A stretch of 64,000 nt of DNA from Hamadaea sp013361475 (GCF_040654195.1 NZ_JBFAHM010000003.1:124001-188000); one strand, 5' to 3'. Shown: positions 17,327 through 25,425, counted from the stretch's first letter. Notes: generated by a model not told the origin, from the sequence alone. Made by a program: numbers and translations.

Positions 17327-17463
17327 CCGCCAGGCGAAGATCCTGACAAGATGTCCGATTCCACATGCTGAGCAGATTCGCAGCATCCGATGCTTGGAAG
17401 CGTTTACCCCAGGGCCACCTACAGCGGTCCCAGTGCGTCGCCGGGTGCCGCTACGGTGAAGCC

Positions 17464-18342
17464 GTGGAGAAGCGTCGGAGAATCGGGGCATACGGGGTCG
17501 TACGCGACGAGCAGGGGCGAGTCCTGCTCGTCTCCGGGTCGGCCGGACCCACCCCACGATGGCACCTTCCCGGGGGCGGCCTCGATCACGCCGAGGACCC
17601 GCGCGCGGCGGTGATCCGGGAGTTCCAGGAGGAGACCGGATTCGACGTCGAGGTCGTCGGCGTACGCGACGTGTCGGCCGATCTGATCGAGTTTCCGCAG
17701 CTCGGCGTACTCCAGCATCATGATCGGCTGGTCTTCGACGTGAAGATCGTCGGCGGGACGCTGACCCCGGAGGACGGGGAGTTGGCCGACTGGATCGTCC
17801 CCGAGGACGTGGAGCTGGTTCCGTTCGCCGCCCGGGTCCTGCTCGGGCGCGATCTGGGGATCGAGGTCAACCAGCGGAGCCGCCCGTTCGTCGATCCGGA
17901 GGAGCCGGCCAACCGGGTCCGGCGGTTCGCGGCGTACGGGTTGATCACCGACGGGGACGGGCGGGTGCTGCTGAGTCAGATCGCCCGCGGCTACCCCGGC
18001 GAAGGGCGCTGGCACCTGCCCGGCGGCGGCACCGACTTCGGCGAGCAGCCGACGCAGGCCCTGGTCCGGGAGGTCTTCGAGGAGACCGGGCAGCAGGCGC
18101 AGGTCGGCGACCTGCTCGATGTCTCGTTCTTCCACAATCCGGCCGCGATGGGGCCGGAGGGCGTGCCGATGGATTGGTTCTCGGTCCGGTCGGTGTTCCG
18201 CGGTTCGGTGAGTTCGCCCACATCAGCGACGGTCACCGAGGATGCCGGCGGGTCGACTGCGCAGTCGGGCTGGTTCGCTCCAGCCGAGGTCGCGACGCTG
18301 ACGATCACCGATCTCACCCGGCGGGCGATGCGCCGGCTGTGA
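17464..18342 (+). CDS. Tandem-domain Nudix hydrolase (paralogue B)
   Basis: 292 aa from GTG 17464, chosen because TACGGT (17452-17457) lies 6 nt upstream (leaderless pattern) and homology begins at RRIGAYGVV; the frame is open back to 17365 without conserved sequence. There are two Nudix domains. The first box has core GGGLDHAEDP followed by REFQEETG; the second has core GGGTDFGEQP followed by REVFEETG. The second domain shares YPGEGRWHLPGGGTDFGEQP with paralogue A, so the pair arose by duplication of an already fused two-domain gene. Probably a cytoplasmic pyrophosphohydrolase; substrate unknown. Confidence 0.85.
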   Translation: MEKRRRIGAYGVVRDEQGRVLLVSGSAGPTPRWHLPGGGLDHAEDPRAAVIREFQEETGFDVEVVGVRDVSADLIEFPQLGVLQHHDRLVFDVKIVGGTLTPEDGELADWIVPEDVELVPFAARVLLGRDLGIEVNQRSRPFVDPEEPANRVRRFAAYGLITDGDGRVLLSQIARGYPGEGRWHLPGGGTDFGEQPTQALVREVFEETGQQAQVGDLLDVSFFHNPAAMGPEGVPMDWFSVRSVFRGSVSSPTSATVTEDAGGSTAQSGWFAPAEVATLTITDLTRRAMRRL

Positions 18343-18596
18343 CGTCGGCAGCAGAGGCTGGTGGACGGCTTCGGGTAGAGTTGATGTCCGAAAGATACAA
18401 GCTGGTCACCTTCTGTAGTTGATCTACCAGCAGTTATGCCCCCTTGGATGCGAGATATCCTCGACGATTCGGCCGAACCTGCGGCTTGAGCGCTCGATGG
18501 GTATCGCCAAGCCGCGTCCGGATGTGCGATCGTGTACCGCACAGCCGAGCGGCCGTCGAGGCGGCGGAGAGGAACCGTTCGGCGATGGAGGGACAC

Positions 18597-19622
18597 GTGC
18601 CGAGAGCCATCTGGCGTCGGCGCCGTACGACGGACAGCCCACGCCCGCAAGGGCGGCAATGGGCCGGCCGCCTGCGTCAGGGCGGCAGTTTCGCCCGGCA
18701 GATGCTGCTGGTCCGGGTGGGTCGTCAACGCGGTGCGACACCGGTCATCGACGCCCCTGTGCCGAGCGCCATGCGGCTGCCGGACCTCGACCCGAGGAGC
18801 CTGGCTCAGATCGAGGCGCTTGCCCCGGTCAGCCCCGCGAGCCGGGGAGGCGTTTACGCCGAGCCGCCAGGAGTGCAGTCAGTCGCGACCGTCGAGGCGC
18901 CCCCAGCCAACCCGCCCGCGCCCATCCCACTGCTGCCCGGCGACCGCACCGTCGCCCGCCGGGTCAAGTTCGCCGTGGTTCAGGGCTGCACGCTCGCCAG
19001 TCTGCTGCTGGGCATGACGGCGATCATGCTGGCGGTGGCCGGAGCGGACCCCCGACTCGGCGCGGCCTGCCTGCTCGCCTGCATCACGTTCGACGGCCTC
19101 GACGGCGCGCTGGCGCGCAAGTTCGGCGTCGCGAGCCCGTTCGGGGTGCAGATGGACTCGCTCGGCGACATGACGAGCTTCGGCATCGCCGCGCCGGTGG
19201 TCGTCTACGCCGCCCTGCGCGGTGAGGTGCCGACCGGCGTACTGATCGGCACGTGCGCGCTGGTCGCCGCGTGCGCCGCGGTCCGGCTCGCCCGGTTCAA
19301 CGTCTCGCCGAAGGACGGCCGCTTCTTCTGCGGTGTGCCGACGACGATGGCGGCGGCCGTGCTCGCCCTCAGCGTCCTGCTCGGCCTGGGCCTGCCTGGT
19401 TCGGTGATGGTCGCCGGAGTCGCGCTCATCGCGATCGCGATGGTCTCTAGCTTCCCCTACGCCAAACTCGTCAAGGTCTTCCGGCTGCCGCCGTGGCTGC
19501 TCCTGCTGCCCATCTTCGGCGCACTGCTCAATCCGCGGCTCACCTTCGGCCTGGTCGTGCTGGCCTACCTGCTGAGCGGGCCGCTGCTCTGGGCGTATCA
19601 GCGAAAGCACGCGCGAGCCTAG
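18597..19622 (+). CDS. pssA: CDP-diacylglycerol-serine O-phosphatidyltransferase
   Basis: 341 aa. Makes phosphatidylserine from CDP-diacylglycerol and serine in the membrane. The CDP-alcohol phosphatidyltransferase motif is clear as DGLDGALARKFG followed by FGVQMDSLGD, and 6-8 membrane helices fill the C-terminal 220 residues. The first ~110 residues are polar, non-conserved and Pro/Arg-rich. GTG 18597 is chosen for GGAGG (18587-18591) 5 nt upstream; ATG 18585 is an alternative. Codons about 84-96 are made by a dispersed 36-bp repeat (18847-18882). The convergent psd carries out the next step. Confidence 0.9.
   Translation: MPRAIWRRRRTTDSPRPQGRQWAGRLRQGGSFARQMLLVRVGRQRGATPVIDAPVPSAMRLPDLDPRSLAQIEALAPVSPASRGGVYAEPPGVQSVATVEAPPANPPAPIPLLPGDRTVARRVKFAVVQGCTLASLLLGMTAIMLAVAGADPRLGAACLLACITFDGLDGALARKFGVASPFGVQMDSLGDMTSFGIAAPVVVYAALRGEVPTGVLIGTCALVAACAAVRLARFNVSPKDGRFFCGVPTTMAAAVLALSVLLGLGLPGSVMVAGVALIAIAMVSSFPYAKLVKVFRLPPWLLLLPIFGALLNPRLTFGLVVLAYLLSGPLLWAYQRKHARA
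18847..18882. repeat. 36-bp dispersed repeat, copy inside pssA
   Basis: Matches 16255-16290 at 33 of 36 bases, keeping the pssA frame open through the variable N-terminal region. Confidence 0.85.
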
Positions 19623-19632
19623 AAGAGCGTCA

Positions 19633-19669
19633 GCAAACGGCGCGCCTGGAGCCCAGGCGCGCCGTTTGC
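19633..19669. terminator. Bidirectional terminator pssA/psd
   Basis: Perfect 17-bp arms (19633-19649 and 19653-19669) with a 3-nt loop, beginning GCAAACGG and ending CCGTTTGC, between the convergent pssA and psd. Confidence 0.92.
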
Positions 19670-19676
19670 CGTTGTC

Positions 19677-20918
19677 TTAGAGCCAGCGGGCGATGACCGT
19701 CTCGGCGCCGACCACCCGGTCACCCGGGACGACCACGGCCTCCGCCGCCGACGCGGGCAGATAGACGTCGGTACGCGAGCCGAACCGGATGAGGCCGAAC
19801 CGCTCGCCCTTGGCCAGCAGCGCGCCGACCGGAGCCCGCTGCACGATGCGCCGGGCGATCAGCCCCGTACGCTGCGCGATCACGACCTTGCCGTGGCCGA
19901 GCGCGTCCTCGAGCACGGTGTAGGCCGCGACGTTGTGTTCGGCCTCGGGCTTCATCGCGGCCGCGTAGCCGCCGTCCTCCACGAAGTAGTCGACGACCTT
20001 GCCGGCCACCGGCGAGCGGTTGACGTGCACGTCGAGCACGGACAGGAAAACCGCGATGCGCAGGAACTCCTCGTCGGCGAACCGCTCGTCGTAGAGGCGC
20101 TCGACCGACAGCACCTTGCCGTCGCTGGCGGCGACGACGGCGGCCGGATCGGCCGGAATGTGCCGATGCGGGTCACGGAAGAACGCGGCCACCGGAGCGG
20201 CGGCGAGCGCCGGAAGCAGCCACGCCTTGGACTTGGGGCGGATCGTCCGCAGGGCGGCGGCCAGGCCGAGCGCGATGCCCGCGGCGGCGACGCCGTTGGA
20301 GTCGATGTGCATCGTGCTGGTCAGCGGCACGCTCGAAGTCCGGAACGCGGGCGCGAGCCCGGCCGCCACGGTCGCGTCGGCCTCGGAGAAGCGCAGTTTG
20401 TGGACCCGGACCGGTGGCGTGTTGAGCAGGACGAGGTCGGTGCCGACGCCGAACTGCGCCGAGCGGCGGTCCAGCTCGTCGGCCGCGCCGCCGGCGACCC
20501 CGGGCACGGCCACGACGGCCAGCACGAGGATGCCGCCCTCGGCGACCAGCTTGGTCAGGCTCTCGACGGTCAGCCGGGCGTCCTCGGCCGCGCCCACGAC
20601 GGGCTCGGCGACGATGACGATCTCGGCCGGGGACGCCTCGGTCGGGGTCTGGACGACGGTGCAGGCCTCCGCGATCTCGGTGTCGAGCGAGGCGATGTAG
20701 GCCCGCAGCGCGGCCGCCTGGTCGCCGCCGACGATGGTCAGCTGGTCGTCGGGCTGGAGGGCGTCGAGCGCCTCACCGAGCACCAGCGAGTCCGGGCCGG
20801 CCCCCACGATCAGGGCGGTCTTCGGTCCGGGGTGGCGCTGCAGCTCGGCGGTGAGCGTGCGGGCGGCGCGCTCCCCGATGCGGACCTGGCCGAGGGGGCC
20901 GAGCGATGCCTGCGACAT
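19677..20918 (-). CDS. psd: Phosphatidylserine decarboxylase with N-terminal Rossmann-like domain
   Basis: 413 aa. The C-terminal ~215 residues are a short-type (PSD-A) decarboxylase: FFRDPHR, ASDGKVLSVE, FLSVLDVHVNRSPV, and the self-cleavage motif GLIRFGSR with S381, which becomes the pyruvoyl group. It decarboxylates phosphatidylserine to phosphatidylethanolamine at the membrane. The first ~190 residues are an extra domain with a methyltransferase/Rossmann-like GAGPDSLVLGEAL motif and alternating strands and helices, absent from Streptomyces and mycobacterial Psd. ATG 20918 has AAGGTGGAG upstream. The role of the fused domain is unknown; SAM binding would hint at lipid N-methylation. Confidence 0.88.
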   Translation of the reverse strand: MSQASLGPLGQVRIGERAARTLTAELQRHPGPKTALIVGAGPDSLVLGEALDALQPDDQLTIVGGDQAAALRAYIASLDTEIAEACTVVQTPTEASPAEIVIVAEPVVGAAEDARLTVESLTKLVAEGGILVLAVVAVPGVAGGAADELDRRSAQFGVGTDLVLLNTPPVRVHKLRFSEADATVAAGLAPAFRTSSVPLTSTMHIDSNGVAAAGIALGLAAALRTIRPKSKAWLLPALAAAPVAAFFRDPHRHIPADPAAVVAASDGKVLSVERLYDERFADEEFLRIAVFLSVLDVHVNRSPVAGKVVDYFVEDGGYAAAMKPEAEHNVAAYTVLEDALGHGKVVIAQRTGLIARRIVQRAPVGALLAKGERFGLIRFGSRTDVYLPASAAEAVVVPGDRVVGAETVIARWL

Positions 20919-21026
20919 GAGTTGACTCCACCTTCGTCATCGGCGCGTACGGGGCTCAGCATATGCGCCGGGGCCGACACGCGCTCACGCTGGCGGGTCC
21001 GGCTTCGCTCTCGCGCCTTGGACGCG

Positions 21027-21099
21027 TGATCATTGCGCCAGCCATGCTGTTTCATGGCGCGAAATGTCCGCCCCAACAACCGCGTCGGCGCAATGATCA
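21027..21099. repeat. GATC-ended inverted repeat upstream of psd
   Basis: TGATCATTGCGCC (21027-21039) and its exact complement (21087-21099) enclose 47 nt that contain a smaller GCCATG/CATGGC hairpin. It is about 110 bp upstream of the psd start, so it may overlap the promoter or insulate it from the next operon. Confidence 0.65.
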
Positions 21100-21125
21100 T
21101 GCCGAGCGAGGCGGGGCGCAGACGC

Positions 21126-21163
21126 GCGCAGGGCGCCGGAGACCCCCCACCGGCGCCCTGCGC
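21126..21163 (-). terminator. Terminator of the PspC/LiaF operon
   Basis: GCGCAGGGCGCCG (21126-21138) pairs with 21151-21163 around a 12-nt loop, just past the stop codon at 21185 of the minus-strand operon. Confidence 0.8.
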
Positions 21164-21184
21164 ATCCCCCCTTGGGATTCGCGG

Positions 21185-21436
21185 TTATCCCTGAACAGGC
21201 GGCTGAGTGTCGGCGCCGCCGTGCTCGGATTCCACCGCGGTCCGATCGCCGCGCAGCACCCCGCGGACGATCGAGCCGATGCCGAGCAGCCCGACCAGGA
21301 TCAGGCCCCCGGCGACGAACCAGCCGGCCGGCGGCAGGTCGACGTCCACCGTGCGGTGCACCGTCCAGAGCCCGGCGATCAGCAGGAAGACCAGGCCGAA
21401 GATGAGCGACAGCAGGTCGAGCGGGTGCTTCTTCAT
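21185..21436 (-). CDS. Small two-helix membrane protein
   Basis: 83 aa: MKKHPLDLLSL, a first membrane helix (about 11-26), a short external loop with VDLPPAG, a second helix (about 39-60) and a polar tail. The start ATG overlaps the stop of the PspC/LiaF-like gene (ATGA), so it is translationally coupled. Similar two-helix proteins often accompany LiaF/PspC genes, suggesting a membrane partner in envelope-stress sensing. No catalytic motif is seen. Confidence 0.75.
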   Translation of the reverse strand: MKKHPLDLLSLIFGLVFLLIAGLWTVHRTVDVDLPPAGWFVAGGLILVGLLGIGSIVRGVLRGDRTAVESEHGGADTQPPVQG

Positions 21437-22872
21437 CGGGACACCTCCGCGTCGCTCAGGCTCACGTCGAGTTCCAGGTTCAGCTTGCCGCCGCCCGCAC
21501 CGTCGGAGCCGAGGTCCGTGACGGTGAAGTCGTTGATGCGTACGCCGTTGGCGTTGCGGTCGAGAATCGTCGCGCTGCCGAGGCGTACGTCGGCCACCGC
21601 GTTGACGTCGACGTTCTCGGGCAGCAGCACTCGGAGGTTGCCCGCCTGGATCTTGACCCGGACGGTGCGCTCCTGCCCGGTGAAGTCCAGATCCCGCAGA
21701 TCCAGGGTTGCGCTGCCCGCCCGGTGGTCGTAGTCGCCCCGGAGCGCGGCCAGCGTGGGCGGCGCCCAGGTGATGTCGCCCCCGCCGTTGCGCTCGTCCG
21801 TCGGCCAGTCGTCCCGGCCGACCGACGTGACGCTCAGCGCGAGCACCAGGCCGAGCCCGATGAAGATCCAGCCCCGGGCGCGGCCGAGCCAGGCCCCGAT
21901 GACGAGGCCGAGACCGACGACGGCCAGGACGGCCGCCACGTACGCGGCGGCGCTGACGTCCACCACGTTCGCCACGTCGAGCAGCCCCATGACGCCGAGC
22001 ACCACCAAGGCGGAGGAGAAGATCAGCGAACCGAGCCGCGACTGCTCCTTCGGCGGTTTCGGAGGCTTGAGCGGCTTCAGTGGCGGAGGCGGCGGGACGT
22101 TCACGAACGGCCCGTGCGGGGCGAACGCGGGCTGGTACCCCGGCGCGGTCGGCGGAGCCGGCGCCACGGGCGGGATCGGCTCGGTCACCGCGTTCGACGG
22201 GGCGTACGCGGGAAAGTGCGCGGCGGTGGAGCCGGCCGGTGGCGGCGTGGTCGCCGACGTGGCCGGGTCCGGCGGTGCGACCGGCCGGGCCGTGCCGCGA
22301 TTGCGCTGGGAGTAGACGACGAAGACGATGGCCGCCGCGATCAGCAGGAACCACAGGACGGGCCAGGGCCGGTCGTCCAGGGTGCCCAGGAAGATCAGCA
22401 GCGTCACGGCTCCGGCGATCACGGTCAGCGCCGAGGAGGTGCTGGACCGTCCCCGGCCGAACACCGCCTCGACCGGCGACGCGGTGTCCCCGTCGGCCGG
22501 CGTGCCGAGCCAGAGCACGATGTACGCCAGCAGGCCGAACCCGCCGAAGAAGGCGAGCACGACGAACAGGACGCGCCAGAGCACCGGGTCGGTGTTGGTG
22601 GCCCGTGCCACCGCACCGCTGACGCCGGCCAGATAACGGCCGGTACGCGGCCGGACGAGCCCGTAGCGGGCGGCGAACGCGCCCGGTGGGGGAGGCTGGT
22701 AGCCGGGCGGCGGCGTCTGCGGCCCCGGCGGTGGTGGTGTGGTCGCGTCCGCGGCGCCCGGCGGGGTCTCCGCACCGGGCGGCGGTGTGCTCGCGTCCGG
22801 GGCCTCCGGCGGAGGCGAGTCGCTCTCCGCGGGCGGCTTCGGCGCTCGCTGGGCGTCGTCGAACTCGGTCAT
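21433..22872 (-). CDS. PspC domain membrane protein with LiaF-like C-terminus
   Basis: 479 aa. A Pro-rich cytoplasmic N-terminus (1-65), then a PspC domain (about 66-130, RTGRYLAGVSGAVARATNTDPVLWR region followed by FGLLAYIVLW). Several further helices follow, then a second Pro/Lys-rich linker, three more helices and a C-terminal beta domain (about 385-479) of the LiaF/YvqF type (DUF2154-like; VKIQAGNLRVLLPENVDV). LiaF proteins hold the LiaS kinase inactive, and the divergent gene here is a PspC-containing histidine kinase, which suggests a LiaFSR-like cell-envelope stress circuit. Confidence 0.85.
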   Translation of the reverse strand: MTEFDDAQRAPKPPAESDSPPPEAPDASTPPPGAETPPGAADATTPPPPGPQTPPPGYQPPPPGAFAARYGLVRPRTGRYLAGVSGAVARATNTDPVLWRVLFVVLAFFGGFGLLAYIVLWLGTPADGDTASPVEAVFGRGRSSTSSALTVIAGAVTLLIFLGTLDDRPWPVLWFLLIAAAIVFVVYSQRNRGTARPVAPPDPATSATTPPPAGSTAAHFPAYAPSNAVTEPIPPVAPAPPTAPGYQPAFAPHGPFVNVPPPPPLKPLKPPKPPKEQSRLGSLIFSSALVVLGVMGLLDVANVVDVSAAAYVAAVLAVVGLGLVIGAWLGRARGWIFIGLGLVLALSVTSVGRDDWPTDERNGGGDITWAPPTLAALRGDYDHRAGSATLDLRDLDFTGQERTVRVKIQAGNLRVLLPENVDVNAVADVRLGSATILDRNANGVRINDFTVTDLGSDGAGGGKLNLELDVSLSDAEVSR

Positions 22873-22928
22873 GTCACCATCCTGCGGCCGGACCGGCCCC
22901 AGAGACCTCCGGCGCCGACCCTGAGCCC

Positions 22929-22962
22929 ACCCTGATAATCCAGCTCACAACAGAATCAGGGT
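22929..22962. promoter_or_regulatory. Divergent-promoter inverted repeat
   Basis: ACCCTGAT (22929-22936) and ATCAGGGT (22955-22962), perfect 8-bp arms 26 bp apart (about 2.5 helical turns), in the 134-bp region between the PspC/LiaF-like gene and the kinase. Well placed for binding by the LuxR-type regulator encoded downstream and for control of both directions. Confidence 0.5.
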
Positions 22963-23006
22963 CGCGTAGGGTCGTCGGCGCGCAGCGGGCATGTGACGAT
23001 CGTCAG

Positions 23007-24215
23007 GTGACCACCACCACCGCGTACCCGCCGCTGCGCCGCAGCCGCTCGGACCGCATGGTCGCCGGCGTGGCCGGCGGCATCGCCGAGCACGTCCGGG
23101 TGCCGGTCGCCGCCATTCGGGTGGCCTTCCTCGTGCTGCTCGCAGCGCACGGGCTCGGCGCGGTGCTCTACGCGGTCTACTGGGCGGTCATGCGCGACGA
23201 GGACAGCGATGTCCCGGTCCGCCGTGACCTGGTCAAGACCATCCCGTACGCGATCCTCGGCTTCGGCATCCTCGTCGTGATGATGCTGCTGTTCGGCGGC
23301 GACGGGATCTCCTTGGCGGCCGGCTGGCTGCTGGCGCTCGTCGTCCTCGGCGGCGGCCTGATCTGGCACCAGGCCGAGCCGGGCCGGTTGACGAAGCTCA
23401 GCGGGCTGCTCGGCGGCGACCGCCGGCCCGTCTTCGTGCTCAGCCTGCTCGGCGGCGGTCTGCTGGTGGCGGTCGGGATCATCGGCCTGGTCACCCTGTA
23501 CTCACCGGTCGAAGGGCCGAGCCTGTCGGTCGTGGCGTTCGCCGTCGTCTTCGCGCTCATCGCGCTGACCGGCGTCGGGGTGGTCGCCGCGCCGACCCTG
23601 TGGCGGACGGCGACCGCGTTGCGGGCGGAGAAGGAAGGCCGCATCCGCGAGCAGGAGCGGGCGGAACTGGCCGCGATGGTGCACGACCAGGTCCTGCACA
23701 CCCTGGCCCTCATCCAGCGCAACGCGGCCGACCAGGCCACCGTCACCCGGCTCGCCCGTGGGCAGGAGCGGTCGCTGCGGAACTGGCTCTACAAGCCCAT
23801 GGGGTCGGCCGAGGAGTACTTCGCGGCCGCGGTCGAGGAGGCGGCGGCCGAAGTGGAGGACACCTTCGCCATCGCCGTCGAGACGGTCGTGGTCGGCGAC
23901 TGCATGGTGGACGATCGCATCCGGGCCCTGGTGGCCGCGACACGCGAGGCGTTGGTCAACGCCGCCCGGCACGCCAAGGTCGGCACAGTCTCGTTGTACG
24001 CCGAGGTCGAGCCGGACGAGATGAGCGTGTTCGTCCGCGACCGCGGCGTCGGATTCGAGATGTCCACAATCGACGACAACCGGCACGGCGTGAGAGGCTC
24101 CATCGTCGGCCGGATGCAACGCCACGGCGGCCGGGCGGAGATCCGCAGCGAGCCGGGCGAGGGCACCGAGGTGCGTCTGCACCTGCCGATCGGCACCAGC
24201 AAGGAGAAAGCCTGA
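23007..24215 (+). CDS. Sensor histidine kinase with PspC domain
   Basis: 402 aa from GTG 23007, where the PspC homology starts. Residues about 10-70 form a PspC domain (RSRSDRMVAGVAGGIAEH, then VLYAVYW), followed by about four more membrane helices (to ~200). The HisKA_3 box AAMVHDQVLHTLALIQ carries the likely phosphoacceptor H226. The HATPase domain shows EALVNAARHA, RDRGVGF, HGVRGSI and GEGTEVRLHLP. It senses envelope state and phosphorylates the regulator encoded 1 base downstream (overlapping TGATG). The open frame reaches further upstream, but that sequence lies antisense to the PspC/LiaF gene. Confidence 0.9.
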   Translation: MTTTTAYPPLRRSRSDRMVAGVAGGIAEHVRVPVAAIRVAFLVLLAAHGLGAVLYAVYWAVMRDEDSDVPVRRDLVKTIPYAILGFGILVVMMLLFGGDGISLAAGWLLALVVLGGGLIWHQAEPGRLTKLSGLLGGDRRPVFVLSLLGGGLLVAVGIIGLVTLYSPVEGPSLSVVAFAVVFALIALTGVGVVAAPTLWRTATALRAEKEGRIREQERAELAAMVHDQVLHTLALIQRNAADQATVTRLARGQERSLRNWLYKPMGSAEEYFAAAVEEAAAEVEDTFAIAVETVVVGDCMVDDRIRALVAATREALVNAARHAKVGTVSLYAEVEPDEMSVFVRDRGVGFEMSTIDDNRHGVRGSIVGRMQRHGGRAEIRSEPGEGTEVRLHLPIGTSKEKA

Positions 24216-24898
24216 TGAGCGGCGATACCACCCAGCCCGTACCGACCGAGTCCGAGCCACGGCGGCTGCGGGTCTTCCTCGTCGACGACCACGCGATGTT
24301 CCGGGCGGGCGTACGCGCCGAGCTGGGCGTCCACGTGGACGTCATCGGGGAGGCCGCGACCGTCCCCGAGGCGATCTCGGCCATCGCCGCGCACCAGCCG
24401 GACGTCGTCCTGCTCGACGTCCACATGCCCGAAGGCGGCGGGCGCGCCGTGCTGGAGGCCACCCGGCGGGCGTACCCGCAGGTGCGTTTCCTCGCCCTGA
24501 GCGTCTCCGACGCCGCCGAGGACGTCATCGGCCTCATCCGGGCCGGGGCCCGGGGCTACGTCACGAAGACGATCTCCCCGGACGAGCTGGCCGCCGCCAT
24601 TCGCCGGGTCGCCGACGGCGACGCCGTGTTCAGCCCGCGGCTGGCCGGATTCGTCCTGGACGCCTTCGCCGCCCGCCCCGACGCCTCGCTGGCCGACCCC
24701 GAGCTGGACCAGCTCACCAACCGGGAACGGGAGGTGCTGCGGCTGCTCGCCCGGGGATACGCCTACAAGGAGATCGCCAAGGAGCTGTACATCTCGATCA
24801 AGACGGTCGAGACGCACGTCAGCAACGTCCTCCGAAAGCTTCAGATGTCCAACCGGTACGAGCTGTCCCGTTGGGCGGCCGACCGCAGACTGGTCTGA
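24215..24898 (+). CDS. NarL/LuxR-family response regulator
   Basis: 227 aa. Receiver domain with acidic pair D24-D25 (LVDDH), phosphoacceptor D68 (LLDVHMP), Ser in LSVSD and K at the VTKTIS position. The LuxR-type HTH is at about 158-220 (TNREREVLRLLARGYAYKEIA, then SIKTVETHVSNVLRKL; quoted only in part: KTVETHVSNVLRKL). ATG 24215 overlaps the kinase stop; AAGGAG (24201-24206) is the ribosome site. It is the cognate regulator of the PspC kinase, LiaR/VraR-like in layout. A candidate target is the inverted repeat at 22929-22962. Confidence 0.93.
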   Translation: MSGDTTQPVPTESEPRRLRVFLVDDHAMFRAGVRAELGVHVDVIGEAATVPEAISAIAAHQPDVVLLDVHMPEGGGRAVLEATRRAYPQVRFLALSVSDAAEDVIGLIRAGARGYVTKTISPDELAAAIRRVADGDAVFSPRLAGFVLDAFAARPDASLADPELDQLTNREREVLRLLARGYAYKEIAKELYISIKTVETHVSNVLRKLQMSNRYELSRWAADRRLV

Positions 24899-24901
24899 TC
24901 C

Positions 24902-25231
24902 CTACTCGGCGGCCGCGCTGGTCCCCAGCGCACCTCGGCCGGCCCGCAGGATCAGCAGGGCCAGCTGCGTACCGTCCGCACCGAGCTCGTTGCGGAACCG
25001 GTCGAGGATCTCCCGCTCGCGGGAGAGCACCAAGCGCGTGCCGCCGGAGGCGACCCGGGTCGCCCCGACCCGCTGGGAGATCGCGGCCCGCTCCTTCCAG
25101 AGCGAGATCAGCGCGGCATCGATCTCGTCGATCCGCGCGCGCAGATCGATGATCTGTTCGGCTGCGCCTTCCTCGCGCGCACCGGTGCCGTTGAGTCCGT
25201 CGTTCGTGCCGGTCAGGGCCGTCGTGGTCAT
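24902..25231 (-). CDS. Chorismate mutase (AroQ type)
   Basis: 109 aa, cytoplasmic. An all-helical AroQ domain: IIDLRARIDEIDAALISLW in helix 1 with the conserved R, an RVGATRVASGG segment with Arg/Lys contacts, then REREILDRFRNELG. It isomerises chorismate to prephenate for Phe and Tyr synthesis. The extra N-terminal 25 residues are low complexity. The start ATG has GGAGAG 3-4 nt upstream. A strong hairpin terminator and a structured segment lie just upstream in the leader, so attenuation or a separate RNA is possible. It converges with the response regulator gene (3-bp gap). Confidence 0.88.
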   Translation of the reverse strand: MTTTALTGTNDGLNGTGAREEGAAEQIIDLRARIDEIDAALISLWKERAAISQRVGATRVASGGTRLVLSREREILDRFRNELGADGTQLALLILRAGRGALGTSAAAE

Positions 25232-25275
25232 CGTCTCTCCTTGGGTCGGTGTCCGGTTTCGGCCCTGGGCAGCGA

Positions 25276-25306
25276 AAAGCCCCGGGCTCGTGGAGCCCGG
25301 GGCTTT
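25276..25306. terminator. Strong hairpin upstream of chorismate mutase
   Basis: 14-bp perfect arms (25276-25289, 25293-25306) around a 3-nt loop. On the minus strand it ends in TTTTC. It lies 45 nt before the chorismate mutase start, so it either ends the upstream transcription unit or acts as an attenuator. Confidence 0.85.
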
Positions 25307-25319
25307 CGTCGGTCGGTAT

Positions 25320-25425
25320 GCGCTCAGGCGCGACCTACGGCAGCGGGACTCCCGGAGCCGTAAAAATAAAATCGCACCTGCTGAAGCACTCGACCACTAT
25401 GCCACGGTGGCCGGGCCCGTCACCA
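25320..25425 (-). ncRNA. Candidate structured RNA or attenuator leader
   Basis: On the minus strand CAGGTGCGA (25380-25372) can pair over 9 bp, with one G-U, with TCGCGCCTG (25333-25325). Inside it, TACGGC (25362-25357) pairs with GCCGTA (25341-25336), with a CGGG/CCCG cap. Between the stems is a striking A/T run (25363-25371) in otherwise ~70% GC DNA. An outer GGTCG/CGACC pairing is possible. The strong terminator follows directly. It could be a small RNA or a leader regulating chorismate mutase. No tRNA cloverleaf fits. Confidence 0.4.

Noticed and set aside
17365..17463. Longer N-terminus for Nudix paralogue B
   Set aside because: The extra 33 codons are not conserved, overlap the divergent promoter and precede the leaderless GTG start with TACGGT.
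25320..25425. tRNA gene
   Set aside because: A D-arm-like AGTGGTCGAGTGC is present, but no acceptor stem, anticodon arm or GGTTCGA T-loop can be formed. No tRNA or rRNA gene was found in the window.
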